NCBI RefSeq assembly: GCF_001570425.1
Contig: NZ_BCSX01000019.1
Location: 1 to 64,000, forward strand
Source of the DNA: Mycolicibacterium brisbanense
GTDB taxonomy: Bacteria; Actinomycetota; Actinomycetes; Mycobacteriales; Mycobacteriaceae
DNA: 64,000 nucleotides
Reading direction: 5' to 3'
Positions 44,821-53,435 of the stretch are shown here, piece by piece. Below the pieces are notes generated by a model that saw nothing but the letters and a program-made list of their open reading frames with translations, did no database searches and was not told where the DNA came from. The first letter of the stretch is position 1; each line of letters opens with the position of its first letter. A program made the position numbers and the translations under genes.

Positions 44821-46512
44821 ATGCCCGTGTTGGACGTCGATGCGCTGAATCAAGAACTGCGTAATTCGGGTGCCCGGTGGACAGCCCGTGTCACCCCTCA
44901 GACGCAATTGAGCGACGACGAAAAGAAAGCACTTTTGGGTGTCATTTTCACCCAGGCCGATCTTGCACTCGCCGCGGCGCCGCCCCAAGCGGCGGCCGTG
45001 GCGGCCCCAGGAGCATTCGCGCCGGCCGTCGACTGGCGTAATCGCAACGGAAACCACGTCACGTCCGTCAAAGACCAGAAGCGCTGCGGATCGTGCGTCT
45101 CCTTCTGCTGTACCGCCGTGGTCGAATCGATGGCCTCCATCGAAAATGGTCAGCTGCTCGACCTTTCCGAAGCCGACTCGCACTTCAACTCGGCGCACGG
45201 CGCCAGTTGTGGTGGATGGAATGCGGATGCTTGCCTCGAGCAGATACGGCTGCGCGGTGTGGTCAGTGATGCTGCACTGCCGTACATGACCGCGTTCGAC
45301 AACCCGCCGGTCACCGATCCCACGACGCATCTGTGGGTGCCGCACGTAGTTCCGACACCCAACCGTGCGGCGACCCAGGTGTCGATCACCAGCCACGGCC
45401 TGATCACCGATATCAACGCCAGGAAGGAGTATCTGAGCAACGTCGGCCCCTGCTCGGCGTCGTTCGATGTCTACGACGACTTCTTCAGCTTCGGCGGTAC
45501 CGGGGTCTATCACCATGTCACCGGCTCCTTCCAGGGCGGCCATTGCGTCGAGGTGATCGGCTACTCGGAGGCCGAGCAGTGCTGGATCGCGAAGAACTCG
45601 TGGGGCACGTCGTGGGGAGACGGCGGATTCTTCAAGATCGGCTACGGCGAGTGCAATTTCGACACCTACGCCTTCGCCACCGCACAGGGGGTCAAACTGC
45701 CGGTGACCCACGGGTGGCGCGGCTGGGAGTCGCTCGGCGGAATTCTGACATCGAAACCCAGTGCGACCTCGTGGTCGTCGGACCGCATCGACATCGTGGC
45801 ACGCGGCACCGATTCGGCCGTTTACCACCGGTGGTGGGACGGTGCGCATTGGGGCGGCTGGGAGAACCTCGGCGGCAGTTGCCAGAGCGGCCCCGCCATC
45901 TGCTCTTGGGGCTCAGGACGATTGGACATCTTCGTCACCGGTACGGATCACCGGCTGTATCACAAGTGGTATCAGGGCGGCTGGAGCGGTTGGGAGTCAC
46001 TGGGCGGACTGTTGTCCTCGGATCCTGCGGCAGTTTCCTGGGGTCCCAACCGCATCGATGTGGTTGCTCGCGGGATGGACTCGGCCATGTGGCACCTGTG
46101 GTGGGACGGGCAGCATTGGGGAGGCTGGGAAAATCTCGGTGGCACACTCGATTCCAGCCCCGCCATCGCCTCCTGGTCGGCGAACAGGTTGGATGCCTTT
46201 GTGAAGGGCACCGACAGCCGGCTGTACCACAAGTGGTGGGACGGCGCGGGGTGGCACGGCTGGGAGTCACTCGGTGGCTACGTCGGTGGCGATCCCGGCG
46301 CGGTCTCGTGGGGCCCGAACCGCATCGACGTCTTCTATCCGGGCGCCACTTTCCACATGATGCACAAGTGGTGGGACGGTGCCTGGAGCGGTGAGGAAGA
46401 CCTCGGCGGCGTGCTGTCGTCGGGAGTCGGCGCCAGCTCCTGGGCGAGCGGCCGGCTCGATTGCTTCGTCGAGGGAACCGACTCGGCGATGTACCACAAG
46501 TGGTATGCGTGA
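44821..46512 (+). CDS. Papain-family (C1) cysteine protease fused to a six-repeat lectin-like beta-propeller
   Basis: The 563-residue protein begins with a short bacterial-type prodomain (residues 6-42, [18 protein letters not shown]). Residues 70-290 form the papain domain: [11 protein letters not shown] with Gln86 and Cys92, [10 protein letters not shown] with His241, and [19 protein letters not shown] with Asn259, so the catalytic set is complete. Residues 298-563 form six repeats of about 44 residues (GW-GWE-LGG...SW...R-DI-V-GTDS--YH-WWD), like PLL/PHL fucose-binding propellers. The ATG at 44821 follows GGAG with 6-nt spacing; an earlier ATG at 44809 adds four residues. No signal peptide is seen. 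Confidence 0.85.
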   Translation: MPVLDVDALNQELRNSGARWTARVTPQTQLSDDEKKALLGVIFTQADLALAAAPPQAAAVAAPGAFAPAVDWRNRNGNHVTSVKDQKRCGSCVSFCCTAVVESMASIENGQLLDLSEADSHFNSAHGASCGGWNADACLEQIRLRGVVSDAALPYMTAFDNPPVTDPTTHLWVPHVVPTPNRAATQVSITSHGLITDINARKEYLSNVGPCSASFDVYDDFFSFGGTGVYHHVTGSFQGGHCVEVIGYSEAEQCWIAKNSWGTSWGDGGFFKIGYGECNFDTYAFATAQGVKLPVTHGWRGWESLGGILTSKPSATSWSSDRIDIVARGTDSAVYHRWWDGAHWGGWENLGGSCQSGPAICSWGSGRLDIFVTGTDHRLYHKWYQGGWSGWESLGGLLSSDPAAVSWGPNRIDVVARGMDSAMWHLWWDGQHWGGWENLGGTLDSSPAIASWSANRLDAFVKGTDSRLYHKWWDGAGWHGWESLGGYVGGDPGAVSWGPNRIDVFYPGATFHMMHKWWDGAWSGEEDLGGVLSSGVGASSWASGRLDCFVEGTDSAMYHKWYA

Positions 46513-46528
46513 CCGCTGGACAAACGAC

Positions 46529-46562
46529 AAGGCCCTGACCAGAAATCACTGGTCAGGGCCTT
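46529..46562. terminator. Perfect hairpin at the left end of the element
   Basis: AAGGCCCTGACCAG pairs with CTGGTCAGGGCCTT around AAATCA. The same AAGGCCCTGACC/GGTCAGGGCCTT arms recur beyond the right-hand tRNA-Pro (56525-56558). This shows it was originally the tRNA terminator. It now also ends the protease gene. Confidence 0.8.
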
Positions 46563-46615
46563 GATCACACTGTCGGGGTGGCGGGATTCGAACCCACGAC
46601 CTCTTCGTCCCGAAC
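46549..46615. repeat. attL: left copy of 67-bp direct repeat with tRNA-Pro 3' fragment
   Basis: The 67 bp are identical to 56545-56611. Positions 46574-46615 are the last 42 nt of tRNA-Pro on the minus strand, ending in the anticodon-stem region. The 5' half of the tRNA is absent here, so this is a non-functional remnant made by integration. Confidence 0.92.
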
Positions 46616-46719
46616 TCCACGTCCTGGGCGTTTGCTGATGTTGGACGTGTTGGGGTGAGTGAATAAGTCGAGGTCAGAGCGTTGACCGTGTTGGTCAAAA
46701 GGGGTGGCTCGAGAATCTA

Positions 46720-46741
46720 CTGCGGACGCTCTGCGGACGGA
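46720..46741. repeat. Subterminal 22-bp repeat, left copy
   Basis: This 22-bp sequence contains CTGCGGACG twice and recurs at 56477-56498 with one mismatch, in the same orientation. It sits 105 bp inside attL. It may be an arm-type integrase site. Confidence 0.55.
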
Positions 46742-46746
46742 GTGAC

Positions 46747-47376
46747 CTACAGCCCAGTGTGATGGCGCAACCGGGCGATAAAGCCATCAGATCGCTGGCG
46801 ATCGTCGTACATAGTCATAGTCAGCTGGTCGACGCCAAGGTTGACGACCTCGCCGTCCCGGAACGTCACGGTGACGTCGCCGACGTCGAGGACATCTTGC
46901 GTCACCCGTCCGAACCCGTTCGGCCTCATCCTCACACTGCCAATGTCAAGGCTCACGACATCGCTTAGCCGGCGCACCCATGATTCGCTCACGGTCGCAG
47001 CTACCGGCTCGGCGGTGGTGGCCTGATCCTGATCCAAGTCGTACTGCTCGGCGTCAAACTGCATGCGAATGCGGATCAGGCGGCCATCTGAGGTGATCAG
47101 CGCAACCGACCAAATGCTCGGCCCGGCACCGTCGAAGTGCGAGAACGACGCTTCGATGTCGGCGTTGCCAACGAGCGCGGCCACCTGCACTTGCAGAGGC
47201 CACGGCGCACCGTTATGGCTACCGTTCTTGCTTGCTGCCGTGTGGAAGCCGATCTGGTGCCAGTATCGGTCTCGGTCCGCTTCGGTGGTGATCTGCATGT
47301 CCGGCACGGTAGCGCGGAGATCCGACACTTCACCGCAGGCAGGGGGCGGCATGTCGATCGTGGCAACCAGCTCCAC
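46747..47376 (-). CDS. Hypothetical element protein, last gene
   Basis: This frame of up to 209 codons has a coding-like sequence rich in strands (VSLDIGSVRMRPNGFGRVTQ; VTVTFRDGEVVNLGVDQLTM). No family is recognised. The GTG at 47376 falls inside a large inverted repeat and lacks a ribosome site; ATG 47352 or 47298 are other possible starts. It lies beyond the capsid gene and could be cargo. Confidence 0.55.
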   Translation of the reverse strand: MELVATIDMPPPACGEVSDLRATVPDMQITTEADRDRYWHQIGFHTAASKNGSHNGAPWPLQVQVAALVGNADIEASFSHFDGAGPSIWSVALITSDGRLIRIRMQFDAEQYDLDQDQATTAEPVAATVSESWVRRLSDVVSLDIGSVRMRPNGFGRVTQDVLDVGDVTVTFRDGEVVNLGVDQLTMTMYDDRQRSDGFIARLRHHTGL

Positions 47377-47495
47377 CTGACCCCGCCCCAGTCAGGTCTC
47401 ACGATCTGTACGGGTCTGGGGATTCTGAGCCGATATATCGGGTAAATCTCCCAGATTCCGTACACACTGCGAAGCCTGACTGGGGCGGGGTCAGG
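47376..47495. repeat. 120-bp imperfect inverted repeat with 21-bp perfect ends
   Basis: The end arms 47376-47396 and 47475-47495 are perfect reverse complements (core CTGACCCCGCCCCAGTCAG). The 78-bp spacer folds further: TGTACGG pairs with CCGTACA, TCTGGG with CCCAGA, and CCGATATATCGG is palindromic at the centre. It lies between the capsid gene and the last gene of the element. It could be a strong terminator, a mini inverted-repeat element or a replication/packaging site. Confidence 0.75.
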
Positions 47496-47649
47496 GTTGG
47501 GGCGTCGGCCGCGATCCCCTGCCCACCCCCGGGGCCCAGTCGGACCGTGGTGTTGTTGGCCCCGGCGCAGGTCGCAGCTCGTGCTGGAGATCGTTGCCGT
47601 CGTGGCGCGCCTTGCCCGATGAAAGGACGGGTTTGACGCCGGGGCCGGT

Positions 47650-47681
47650 CCGTGGCCGGGGAACTGACGACCCGGCCACGG
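47650..47681. terminator. Hairpin after the capsid gene
   Basis: CCGTGGCCGGG (47650-47660) and CCCGGCCACGG (47671-47681) pair perfectly. The hairpin begins 6 nt past the capsid stop on the transcribed (minus) strand. No U-tract is present. Confidence 0.65.
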
Positions 47682-47687
47682 AAGCTG

Positions 47688-49109
47688 CTACTTCGCGTTG
47701 AGCATCCGGAAAGCGTTGGGCACCACGACATCGGAGCCGGTGCGGAACCACAGCAGTGCACCGCGTTGACCGGTGGGCCGGCGGTTGGCGCCGAACAGGT
47801 GCGGTACCAGCTCCAGCGTGGATCCGATGCGGTCGACGATCACGAACCCTTGCCGGAAGTCGCCGTAGAGAGCCATCTTGCTGCCGGTTGTGGTGGTGGC
47901 CACCATGTTGGACAGCTCGTTGGCTGCGCGGCCCAGCAGGCGCGGCGGATTGTCTTGCAGGGACGGGAACTTCAGCGCACCCGCGGTGGTCTCCAGCTGC
48001 CGCAGGTTGTTGAGGATGCCGAGGCTGGCGCACCACTGCGCATTGGCCTGGAAGCGCGGGGGCAGCGCGTTCTGCAGGGCGTAGATGTCACCAGCGGCCA
48101 GGGTGGCGACCGCGGCGGTGTCCACCGACGACGGGCCACCGGTGAGGGCGGTGATGATGCCCTTGGGCTGCCCGGTGCCGCTGCCGGTGGTGAACGCGGT
48201 ATTGGAGAGTTGTTCGGCAGCGTCGGTCAGTAGGCCGCCGAGTTCGGACATGAAGTTGAGCGCGTCGCCCTGGACTTCGAAGGAGAACGGCACGAACGCA
48301 TCGGCCTTGTTGACCGGGATCGAGGGGCCGGCGAGCGTGGGGCTGGCGTCGGCGACCTCGGCCGCTTCGGCGATCCACTCGGCGGTCACACCAGCCGAGG
48401 TGACACCCTGCCAGGTGTCGGTCGTGGTCTGCACTACGCGGCTGATCTGCCGTAGCGGATTGATGGAACCGTTGCTCGTGAGCATGATCGCCGGATCCAG
48501 TGTCAGCGGGATCATGTACCCGCCGGTGCTGTCGCCGGTGGACATGGCGCGCTGCTCGGCTTGAACCTCGGCGACGCGGCGGTAGGCGTCGGCCTCCTCC
48601 GGTGTCCAGGTGAGGTGTCCTTGGGTGGGGTTGCCGATCAGTTTGGCGAACGCGCGCTCGTAATGCTCGCTTCCGGCCGCGGCGGCGTAGCGCTGGGTCC
48701 AGGTCTGCGACATCGGGGTGCCCGACCGCGTCATCAGGTCCTCGACGAGTTCGGCGCCGCGCGCGTCCAGCCGTTCGGCGTCGACGGCGCGTTCGAGGGT
48801 CTGCATGGCGGTGTCGCGCAACTGGACCGCGGGTCCAGCCGGCGCACGGTCGACGGCGCGCTGTTCGTCACCGAGGCTGCTGGTGCCAGCGAAGGCACGC
48901 GCCTCGCCGGAGGCCAAGCGCTGCACCATGTCCCGGCGGGCAGTGTCGCGCTTCTGCTCCTGCTCGCGGAGCTGCTGAGCGCGCGCGGAGAGTGCTTGGA
49001 AGCGTTCGGCGTCGGCGCCTTCGAGGTCACCGGTGGTGCTGTCGAGCAGCTGCTGCGCCGCGGCGCGGGTCTGCTCCATGGTCATTGTCGAAACGTCGGT
49101 ATCGGTCAT
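47688..49109 (-). CDS. HK97-fold phage major capsid protein
   Basis: The 473-residue protein has a charged helical N-terminal region (residues 1-110), consistent with a scaffolding delta domain. A HK97 capsid body follows: GGYMIPLTLDPAIM, NPLRQISRVVQTTTDTW, ITALTGGPS, PKGIITAL and GDFRQGFVIVDRIGSTLELV. It would assemble into a procapsid. The ATG at 49109 lies 7 bp from the prohead-protease stop upstream, so the two are co-expressed. A hairpin follows the stop. Confidence 0.92.
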   Translation of the reverse strand: MTDTDVSTMTMEQTRAAAQQLLDSTTGDLEGADAERFQALSARAQQLREQEQKRDTARRDMVQRLASGEARAFAGTSSLGDEQRAVDRAPAGPAVQLRDTAMQTLERAVDAERLDARGAELVEDLMTRSGTPMSQTWTQRYAAAAGSEHYERAFAKLIGNPTQGHLTWTPEEADAYRRVAEVQAEQRAMSTGDSTGGYMIPLTLDPAIMLTSNGSINPLRQISRVVQTTTDTWQGVTSAGVTAEWIAEAAEVADASPTLAGPSIPVNKADAFVPFSFEVQGDALNFMSELGGLLTDAAEQLSNTAFTTGSGTGQPKGIITALTGGPSSVDTAAVATLAAGDIYALQNALPPRFQANAQWCASLGILNNLRQLETTAGALKFPSLQDNPPRLLGRAANELSNMVATTTTGSKMALYGDFRQGFVIVDRIGSTLELVPHLFGANRRPTGQRGALLWFRTGSDVVVPNAFRMLNAK

Positions 49110-49115
49110 GAGAGT

Positions 49116-49661
49116 TCACCAATCGAGAAGGGACAGCCGCGCTTCGGCGACCGACCGGGGGATGACAACAGAGGATTGCGAGCGAACACCGGCGATCTGC
49201 GCACCCGGGTAGGCGGGCCAGGTCACCGCCGACACCTCCCGGAGGCCGGCTTCCAGGTGGATCCGGAGGTCGCGTTCCCACCGTTCTTTGATCGGTGTGA
49301 AGCCGATGGAAAAACTGTCCACGGTGCCTTCGCGGACCAACGTCAAGAGATCGTTGCCCGCGGTGGTGTCGGAGACCTCGAAAGCAGCCATGAGGCCGTC
49401 GCGATCCTCGCGGAGGTCGACCGCCCTACCCACCGGCAGCTTTCGCTCATCGTGACCCACAAGCAGTTTCACCTTGTGGCCGCGTTCCCGGATGGACCGG
49501 GCGAAACTGCCGTAGGTGAACTTCTCGCGGTGCTCGACGATCCTGCCCATGTCGTCCAGTTCGCGAATGTTCGTGATCTGCTCGTACGGGACGGCGATGC
49601 CGTGAATCGTGCGGCCCTCAATCGAATTGAGAGCAGCGGTGCGAAAGAGGATGTTGCTCAT
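49116..49661 (-). CDS. HK97-family prohead protease
   Basis: The 181-residue protein matches caudoviral prohead proteases. It has the N-terminal GRTIHGIAVPYEQITNIREL, the catalytic His in LLVGHDERKLPVGRA and the catalytic Ser in VDSFSIGFTP, then VSAVTWPAYPGA. It would cleave the delta domain of the capsid protein during maturation. Its presence implies that the element makes its own procapsids. Confidence 0.92.
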   Translation of the reverse strand: MSNILFRTAALNSIEGRTIHGIAVPYEQITNIRELDDMGRIVEHREKFTYGSFARSIRERGHKVKLLVGHDERKLPVGRAVDLREDRDGLMAAFEVSDTTAGNDLLTLVREGTVDSFSIGFTPIKERWERDLRIHLEAGLREVSAVTWPAYPGAQIAGVRSQSSVVIPRSVAEARLSLLDW

Positions 49662-49794
49662 CGGATTTCACCTATGCCAGGACGTGCGGAATTCGCTTGC
49701 GTCGCATGGTGACCGGGATAGCGCGGGTTGGCCTCCCCTGAGGCTCCCGGCGTCTCGCGTGATACCGAGCTACGGAACAGCCTACACGAGTGGC

Positions 49795-50280
49795 TCATTC
49801 GTCCCACGCCTCTTCCAGCCGGAGGACCTCAATCTGGGTGTCGATCCACCCGAGAGCAGCACGACTGGTCAGCTCGGGCAGCGCGACTTCGTACAGATCC
49901 AGCAGTGCAAGGAACTGCTCGGTGGCACGGTCCTCTGCGGTCGCCGCGCGCATCTCCCGGTCGATACCACCGAGATCGTTGTTGGCGTGGCACTCCAGAA
50001 TGCGTGCGGCTCGGGCGATCAGCGCGGCATCGGGTGTGTCCACGCCGCCCATGCCGTGCACCCAGTCGGCCATCAGGGTGATGCCGTCGGCGGTGCGCAG
50101 GCGCCGGATGAACGTGCCGTGCAGCGCCATCGTTGCGAGCATCAACTCGGCTGCGCGGTCGGCGGTGTTGGTCTCCTCGACGATCGCCAGGACGCCGGCG
50201 ATATTGCCGTTGCGCTGATGCTTGGTCAGGACCGCGGCCCGACGGTAGTCGGAGGGGTCGAGGTGCTGTTTATCGGTCAT
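49795..50280 (-). CDS. Hypothetical helical protein of the element
   Basis: This 161-residue mostly helical protein (TADRAAELMLATMALHGTFI; EQFLALLDLYEVALPEL) has no recognised family. It lies directly before the protease and capsid genes, a place often held by small terminase or portal-like genes, but no such signature is visible. It starts at ATG 50280 after AAAGG. A similar-sized gene occupies this place in phiRv elements, as I recall. Confidence 0.65.
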   Translation of the reverse strand: MTDKQHLDPSDYRRAAVLTKHQRNGNIAGVLAIVEETNTADRAAELMLATMALHGTFIRRLRTADGITLMADWVHGMGGVDTPDAALIARAARILECHANNDLGGIDREMRAATAEDRATEQFLALLDLYEVALPELTSRAALGWIDTQIEVLRLEEAWDE

Positions 50281-50293
50281 GTCGTGATGCCTT

Positions 50294-50503
50294 TCAGTGT
50301 TTGCTGGCGAGGTCAGTGGGTTTGCTGGGAGTTGCGGCGGCGGAGCTGGCCTCCGGTGCGCGGCCCGTGACGCGATTCAAAAAAGTGCAGGTCAGCGGGT
50401 TGTGGTTGTGGAAAACATCGGAGAGAGATTCGCCATAGGAATCGGCTAGGGGTCGACCTCCCACCGTTCTCGACGGCAACCCCGCCCCCCGGGGTCGCCA
50501 CAA
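50294..50503 (-). CDS. Possible small protein between WhiB-like and hypothetical genes
   Basis: A 69-codon frame from TTG 50503 fills the gap with neutral coding character (PLADSYGESLSDVFHNHNP). It has only a weak ribosome site. An alternative frame on the same strand (from GTG 50517) ends earlier. I cannot tell which, if either, is translated. Confidence 0.3.
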   Translation of the reverse strand: MWRPRGAGLPSRTVGGRPLADSYGESLSDVFHNHNPLTCTFLNRVTGRAPEASSAAATPSKPTDLASKH

Positions 50504-50512
50504 GTTTGCTGG

Positions 50513-50806
50513 TCACGCTGGTTCCTTGCGGGGTCGGCCTGGCGGCTTGGGAGCATGGACGACGCCAGCGACGACACCAGGCGGGCGCCGCGACCGGGGC
50601 AGGCTGTCGACCCACCGACCGCACGACGCGAGTGCCGGGCAGGAACGGCACAGTCCGAGAGCCTGCTGATGCCGTTGCGCGACAACCTCAGGGGCCTCGT
50701 CCTTGCCGGCGTCGTCGAACAGGTGGTGCTTGCCGCGGCAGCGGGCACCGGGCAGTGCTGGGGCGACACCGACGGCGGCGAGCAGATCAGTCCAGGTGTT
50801 GCTCAC
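50513..50806 (-). CDS. WhiB-like Fe-S transcription factor of the element
   Basis: The 97-residue protein has four cysteines with WhiB spacing: Cys23, then Cys53-x2-Cys56-x5-Cys62 (LCRSCPALASCGRW). These should hold a 4Fe-4S cluster. The usual G(I/V)WGG turn is not intact (GVVAG instead), and the C-terminus is basic (PPGRPRKEP). It overlaps the ATPase stop by 4 bp. Wbl proteins are also encoded by mycobacteriophages such as TM4, where they can interfere with host WhiB2. Confidence 0.78.
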   Translation of the reverse strand: MSNTWTDLLAAVGVAPALPGARCRGKHHLFDDAGKDEAPEVVAQRHQQALGLCRSCPALASCGRWVDSLPRSRRPPGVVAGVVHAPKPPGRPRKEPA

Positions 50807-52572
50807 GAGGCGTCCTCGGCGTGCTCTTCGGTGGTGACGATGCGCCAGACGGTGGCGCGGCCGTTCTTCACCGACTCGATGCGCGGGCAGCGCTGCACGA
50901 CTTCCCGACGTAGCGATTCCCAGCTGTGGTCGGCTGCCTCGCAGTCCTGCTTAAGCGCCGCCTTGTCGATCTCAACAGCGTTTGCTGGAAGGGCGTCGAG
51001 CCAGTTGTTGAACCATGACAGTACGGGCTGATATCCGGTCGGTTCGCCGGTAATGGACCAGGTCGGGTTGTCGCCTTTGCGGTCGAGCATGTTGACGTCG
51101 GGGTGGGCGGCGATGGCTTGGTGTAGGAGGTTCTCGGAGTAGCCTTCGGTGGCGGCTGCCGACCTTACAGCAAATGAGTTAAAGGTGGTTTCTCCGGCGG
51201 CTCGGCGCTGGATGACGTAGTTGTCGAGCCACTTCGCGCAGGACAGCTTGGGCTGGTGTAAATCCAGTGACCTGCGGGAATCCAGGTCAGTGACGGTAGC
51301 GGATGGTTCACCCGTGAACTCGTGGTTCACCCCGCTTGACCTCGTGTTTTCTGAGGTGAACTCCGGTTCACCGGTGAACTCGCGGTTGAGCGCGTAGTGC
51401 GGCGCCTTCTCGCCGGGGATTACTACCACATGGCTAATTTTCTCCAGGTGCGGCAAGACGGCGTCGAAGGCTTCGCGATAGTGCTGCTTGCCCATAGCGC
51501 GGCGCAGCTCGCTGCGCGACATCGAGCCGGCGGCCAGCAGGCGCAGTATCCGGCTGCGGACCGTCGTGGCATGCCGATCGTCGATCAACTCGTCGAACGT
51601 GGCCCGCGACATCGCCCGCTCCTGAACCTTTGCTCGGGCAGCGACGCGGTCGTATTCCACGACGGCGTTCCGGGTGGCGTCCGACTTGGCCATGATGACC
51701 TCGGACAGCTCCCAGTCGACTGCGGAGACGACCATTCGGTGATCGAGGATCGCTAGGGCCGCGGCGACTTTGAGCCTCGTCAAGGTCCGGTGACCGTCGA
51801 TGGCCTCCACGGCTCCGCGTCCGCTGGCCCACAGGCCGGCGTTGATGTACTTGCGGATCTCCGGCGGGCCGTACTGGATCAGCACCTGGTTGCCCGTCTC
51901 TGCCCACGACGGGAGCGAGACGTCCAACACCCGATCGGGGGTCGGGCCAAGCTCCTCGGGCATGTCGGGATCGGTGACCAGCATCCAGATCTGGCGCTGC
52001 GGCGTGCCACCTGACACGTCATCAAGAAGAACTCCGCAGTGTCCGAACTGCGCACTGATGGACAAGCAGAGCCGGTAGGAGTCGGCCGGTACCGCCCGCG
52101 TCGTGGCAGCGGAGGCGCCCTTGCTGCCCAACCGATCACCGGTCAGCGCGGCCTTGACCGCAGCCCTGGTGTTGTTCCCCTGGTTGGCGTTGAGGGCGGT
52201 CAGATGGTCGATCTCGGACACGGAGATCAGCGCACGGGTGATCCGATCCTCGGGGTTCTTCTGCTCCTTGAACAGCTCGGCGATACCCTGCCCCGACCCC
52301 AGACCCTCCTCGTGGATGTCTGCGGGCCACACGACGCGACTGAGTTTGTCGGTCACGCCTTTGCCGGCCCCTGACCGGCCGACGAGGACGACGCCCATGT
52401 TCAACGACGCGGGCGCTGGCGGGCCGGGGAGCATCACGTGCGGGCCGGTCGTCGCGATCACTCGGGGCAGGATCGCCACCAGCAGCGCCCATGGCGCTAC
52501 GTAACTCGCTCGTGCCCACTGGTGGATCAGCTTGAGTTGGTCGGTAGCTGACCAGAATTCATCGTCGGTCAA
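50803..52572 (-). CDS. Phage/satellite P-loop ATPase, DUF3987 type (replication)
   Basis: The 589-residue protein carries a P-loop GRSGAGKGV (residues 64-72). A DUF3987-like body follows (SEIDHLTALNANQGNNTRAA as a Walker B-like region, GVLLDDVSGGTPQRQIWM, and WAETGNQVLIQYGPPEIRKY). The region after residue 330 includes a winged-helix-like segment (SMSRSELRRAMGKQ) and a linker with FTGEP-containing repeats (REFTGEPEF, HEFTGEPS). It probably works as primase-helicase or initiator for element replication. Confidence 0.8.
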   Translation of the reverse strand: MTDDEFWSATDQLKLIHQWARASYVAPWALLVAILPRVIATTGPHVMLPGPPAPASLNMGVVLVGRSGAGKGVTDKLSRVVWPADIHEEGLGSGQGIAELFKEQKNPEDRITRALISVSEIDHLTALNANQGNNTRAAVKAALTGDRLGSKGASAATTRAVPADSYRLCLSISAQFGHCGVLLDDVSGGTPQRQIWMLVTDPDMPEELGPTPDRVLDVSLPSWAETGNQVLIQYGPPEIRKYINAGLWASGRGAVEAIDGHRTLTRLKVAAALAILDHRMVVSAVDWELSEVIMAKSDATRNAVVEYDRVAARAKVQERAMSRATFDELIDDRHATTVRSRILRLLAAGSMSRSELRRAMGKQHYREAFDAVLPHLEKISHVVVIPGEKAPHYALNREFTGEPEFTSENTRSSGVNHEFTGEPSATVTDLDSRRSLDLHQPKLSCAKWLDNYVIQRRAAGETTFNSFAVRSAAATEGYSENLLHQAIAAHPDVNMLDRKGDNPTWSITGEPTGYQPVLSWFNNWLDALPANAVEIDKAALKQDCEAADHSWESLRREVVQRCPRIESVKNGRATVWRIVTTEEHAEDAS

Positions 52573-52877
52573 GACGCTTCCCTCCTCGGTACGTAGACGC
52601 TGTTGTCGCGGTTGCGGATCCGCTGGGCGAGAGTGGACCAGTCAGCGGCAGCACAGATTTCGCGGCCAGCTTCGGCACGCTTCTCTTGAGCGATCTCGGT
52701 ACGCAATACCCAGTGCTCCCCAGCCGCGGCTAAGGCCAACAGTTTTCGTGGGTCGCTGTCGGGCAGGGCACACCACTGCGGGGTCCCTGCGGTCGGCAGC
52801 GGCCCTAGATTGGCCTTGTTGACCAACGCGGTGATGAATTCGTGGGTCGGCCACCACGATGCTTGCTGGCTATCCAT
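52569..52877 (-). CDS. DUF2742-type small protein
   Basis: The 102-residue protein has the family pattern SQQASWWPTHEFITALV, GTPQWCALPDSDPRKLLALA and EICAAADWSTLAQRIR. This family is found in mycobacterial phages and phiRv-type elements. ATG 52877 overlaps the tail of the small upstream zinc-binding frame, and the stop overlaps the ATPase start by 4 bp. Confidence 0.75.
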   Translation of the reverse strand: MDSQQASWWPTHEFITALVNKANLGPLPTAGTPQWCALPDSDPRKLLALAAAGEHWVLRTEIAQEKRAEAGREICAAADWSTLAQRIRNRDNSVYVPRREAS

Positions 52878-53040
52878 CGGCGTCTCCGCGGCAGCGAGGA
52901 CCGACACCGAGCTGAACCGACAGCGGGTCGACCAGCCAGTGCCCGCAGACGTTGCAGGGCACGGCGACTCGTTGCTCACCACGGTCTTCTGAAGGTTCTG
53001 GTGCGGGAGAACCCGCCCCGGTGAGGGGGCGGGTCTCCAC
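52870..53040 (-). CDS. Small zinc-binding protein (DUF6011-like), 56 residues
   Basis: A GTG-started frame of 57 codons fills the gap between two genes. Its C-terminal half has the pattern CNVCGHWLVDPLSVQLGVGP followed by RCRG. That is the CxxCGxxL-DP-S-GxGPxC motif typical of DUF6011 zinc-binding domains in actinophages. It starts 5 bp after the previous stop and its end overlaps the next start by 8 bp. Confidence 0.6.
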   Translation of the reverse strand: METRPLTGAGSPAPEPSEDRGEQRVAVPCNVCGHWLVDPLSVQLGVGPRCRGDADG

Positions 53041-53045
53041 GTTGT

Positions 53046-53435
53046 TCACTTCGCACCGCCGATTTCCGCGACGACCGCCATAAGTGCACTCGCAAGTTCG
53101 CCGGCCTCGCCCGGGGTGAGCTTGACGCTAGCGTCCAAGTCCATGTGCTCGGTCTCGTGCGGCCGGTACACATGCAGGTACACGACCGGCAGCCCCCGCC
53201 ATGCCTTGTAGGCGCACGGCGTGATCCGCGCCGGATCCTGTTCGAGCTGTTCCTCGATACTCAGATGCGCGGCCGGTGCATTATCGTCGAGTCCGAGGAC
53301 GACGGGATGGTCTGGGCCCCAGCAGTTCTGATCGGCGCGGAACTTCTCGCGGGTGTGGTCGCCGACGGTGCACCAGGGGGCGCATTTCAGAGATTCGACG
53401 GCCATCAGGTCGCCAGCAGCGTCGTCGTAGCTCAT
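53046..53435 (-). CDS. Phage-type protein with Cys/His motif (DUF6907-like)
   Basis: The 129-residue protein has a conserved-looking stretch CAPWCTVGDHTREKFRADQN and a C-terminal HMDLDASVKLTPGEAGELA half. It resembles DUF6907 proteins of actinomycetes and their phages. ATG 53435 overlaps the previous stop as ATGA, setting the start well inside a longer frame. Confidence 0.65.
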   Translation of the reverse strand: MSYDDAAGDLMAVESLKCAPWCTVGDHTREKFRADQNCWGPDHPVVLGLDDNAPAAHLSIEEQLEQDPARITPCAYKAWRGLPVVYLHVYRPHETEHMDLDASVKLTPGEAGELASALMAVVAEIGGAK

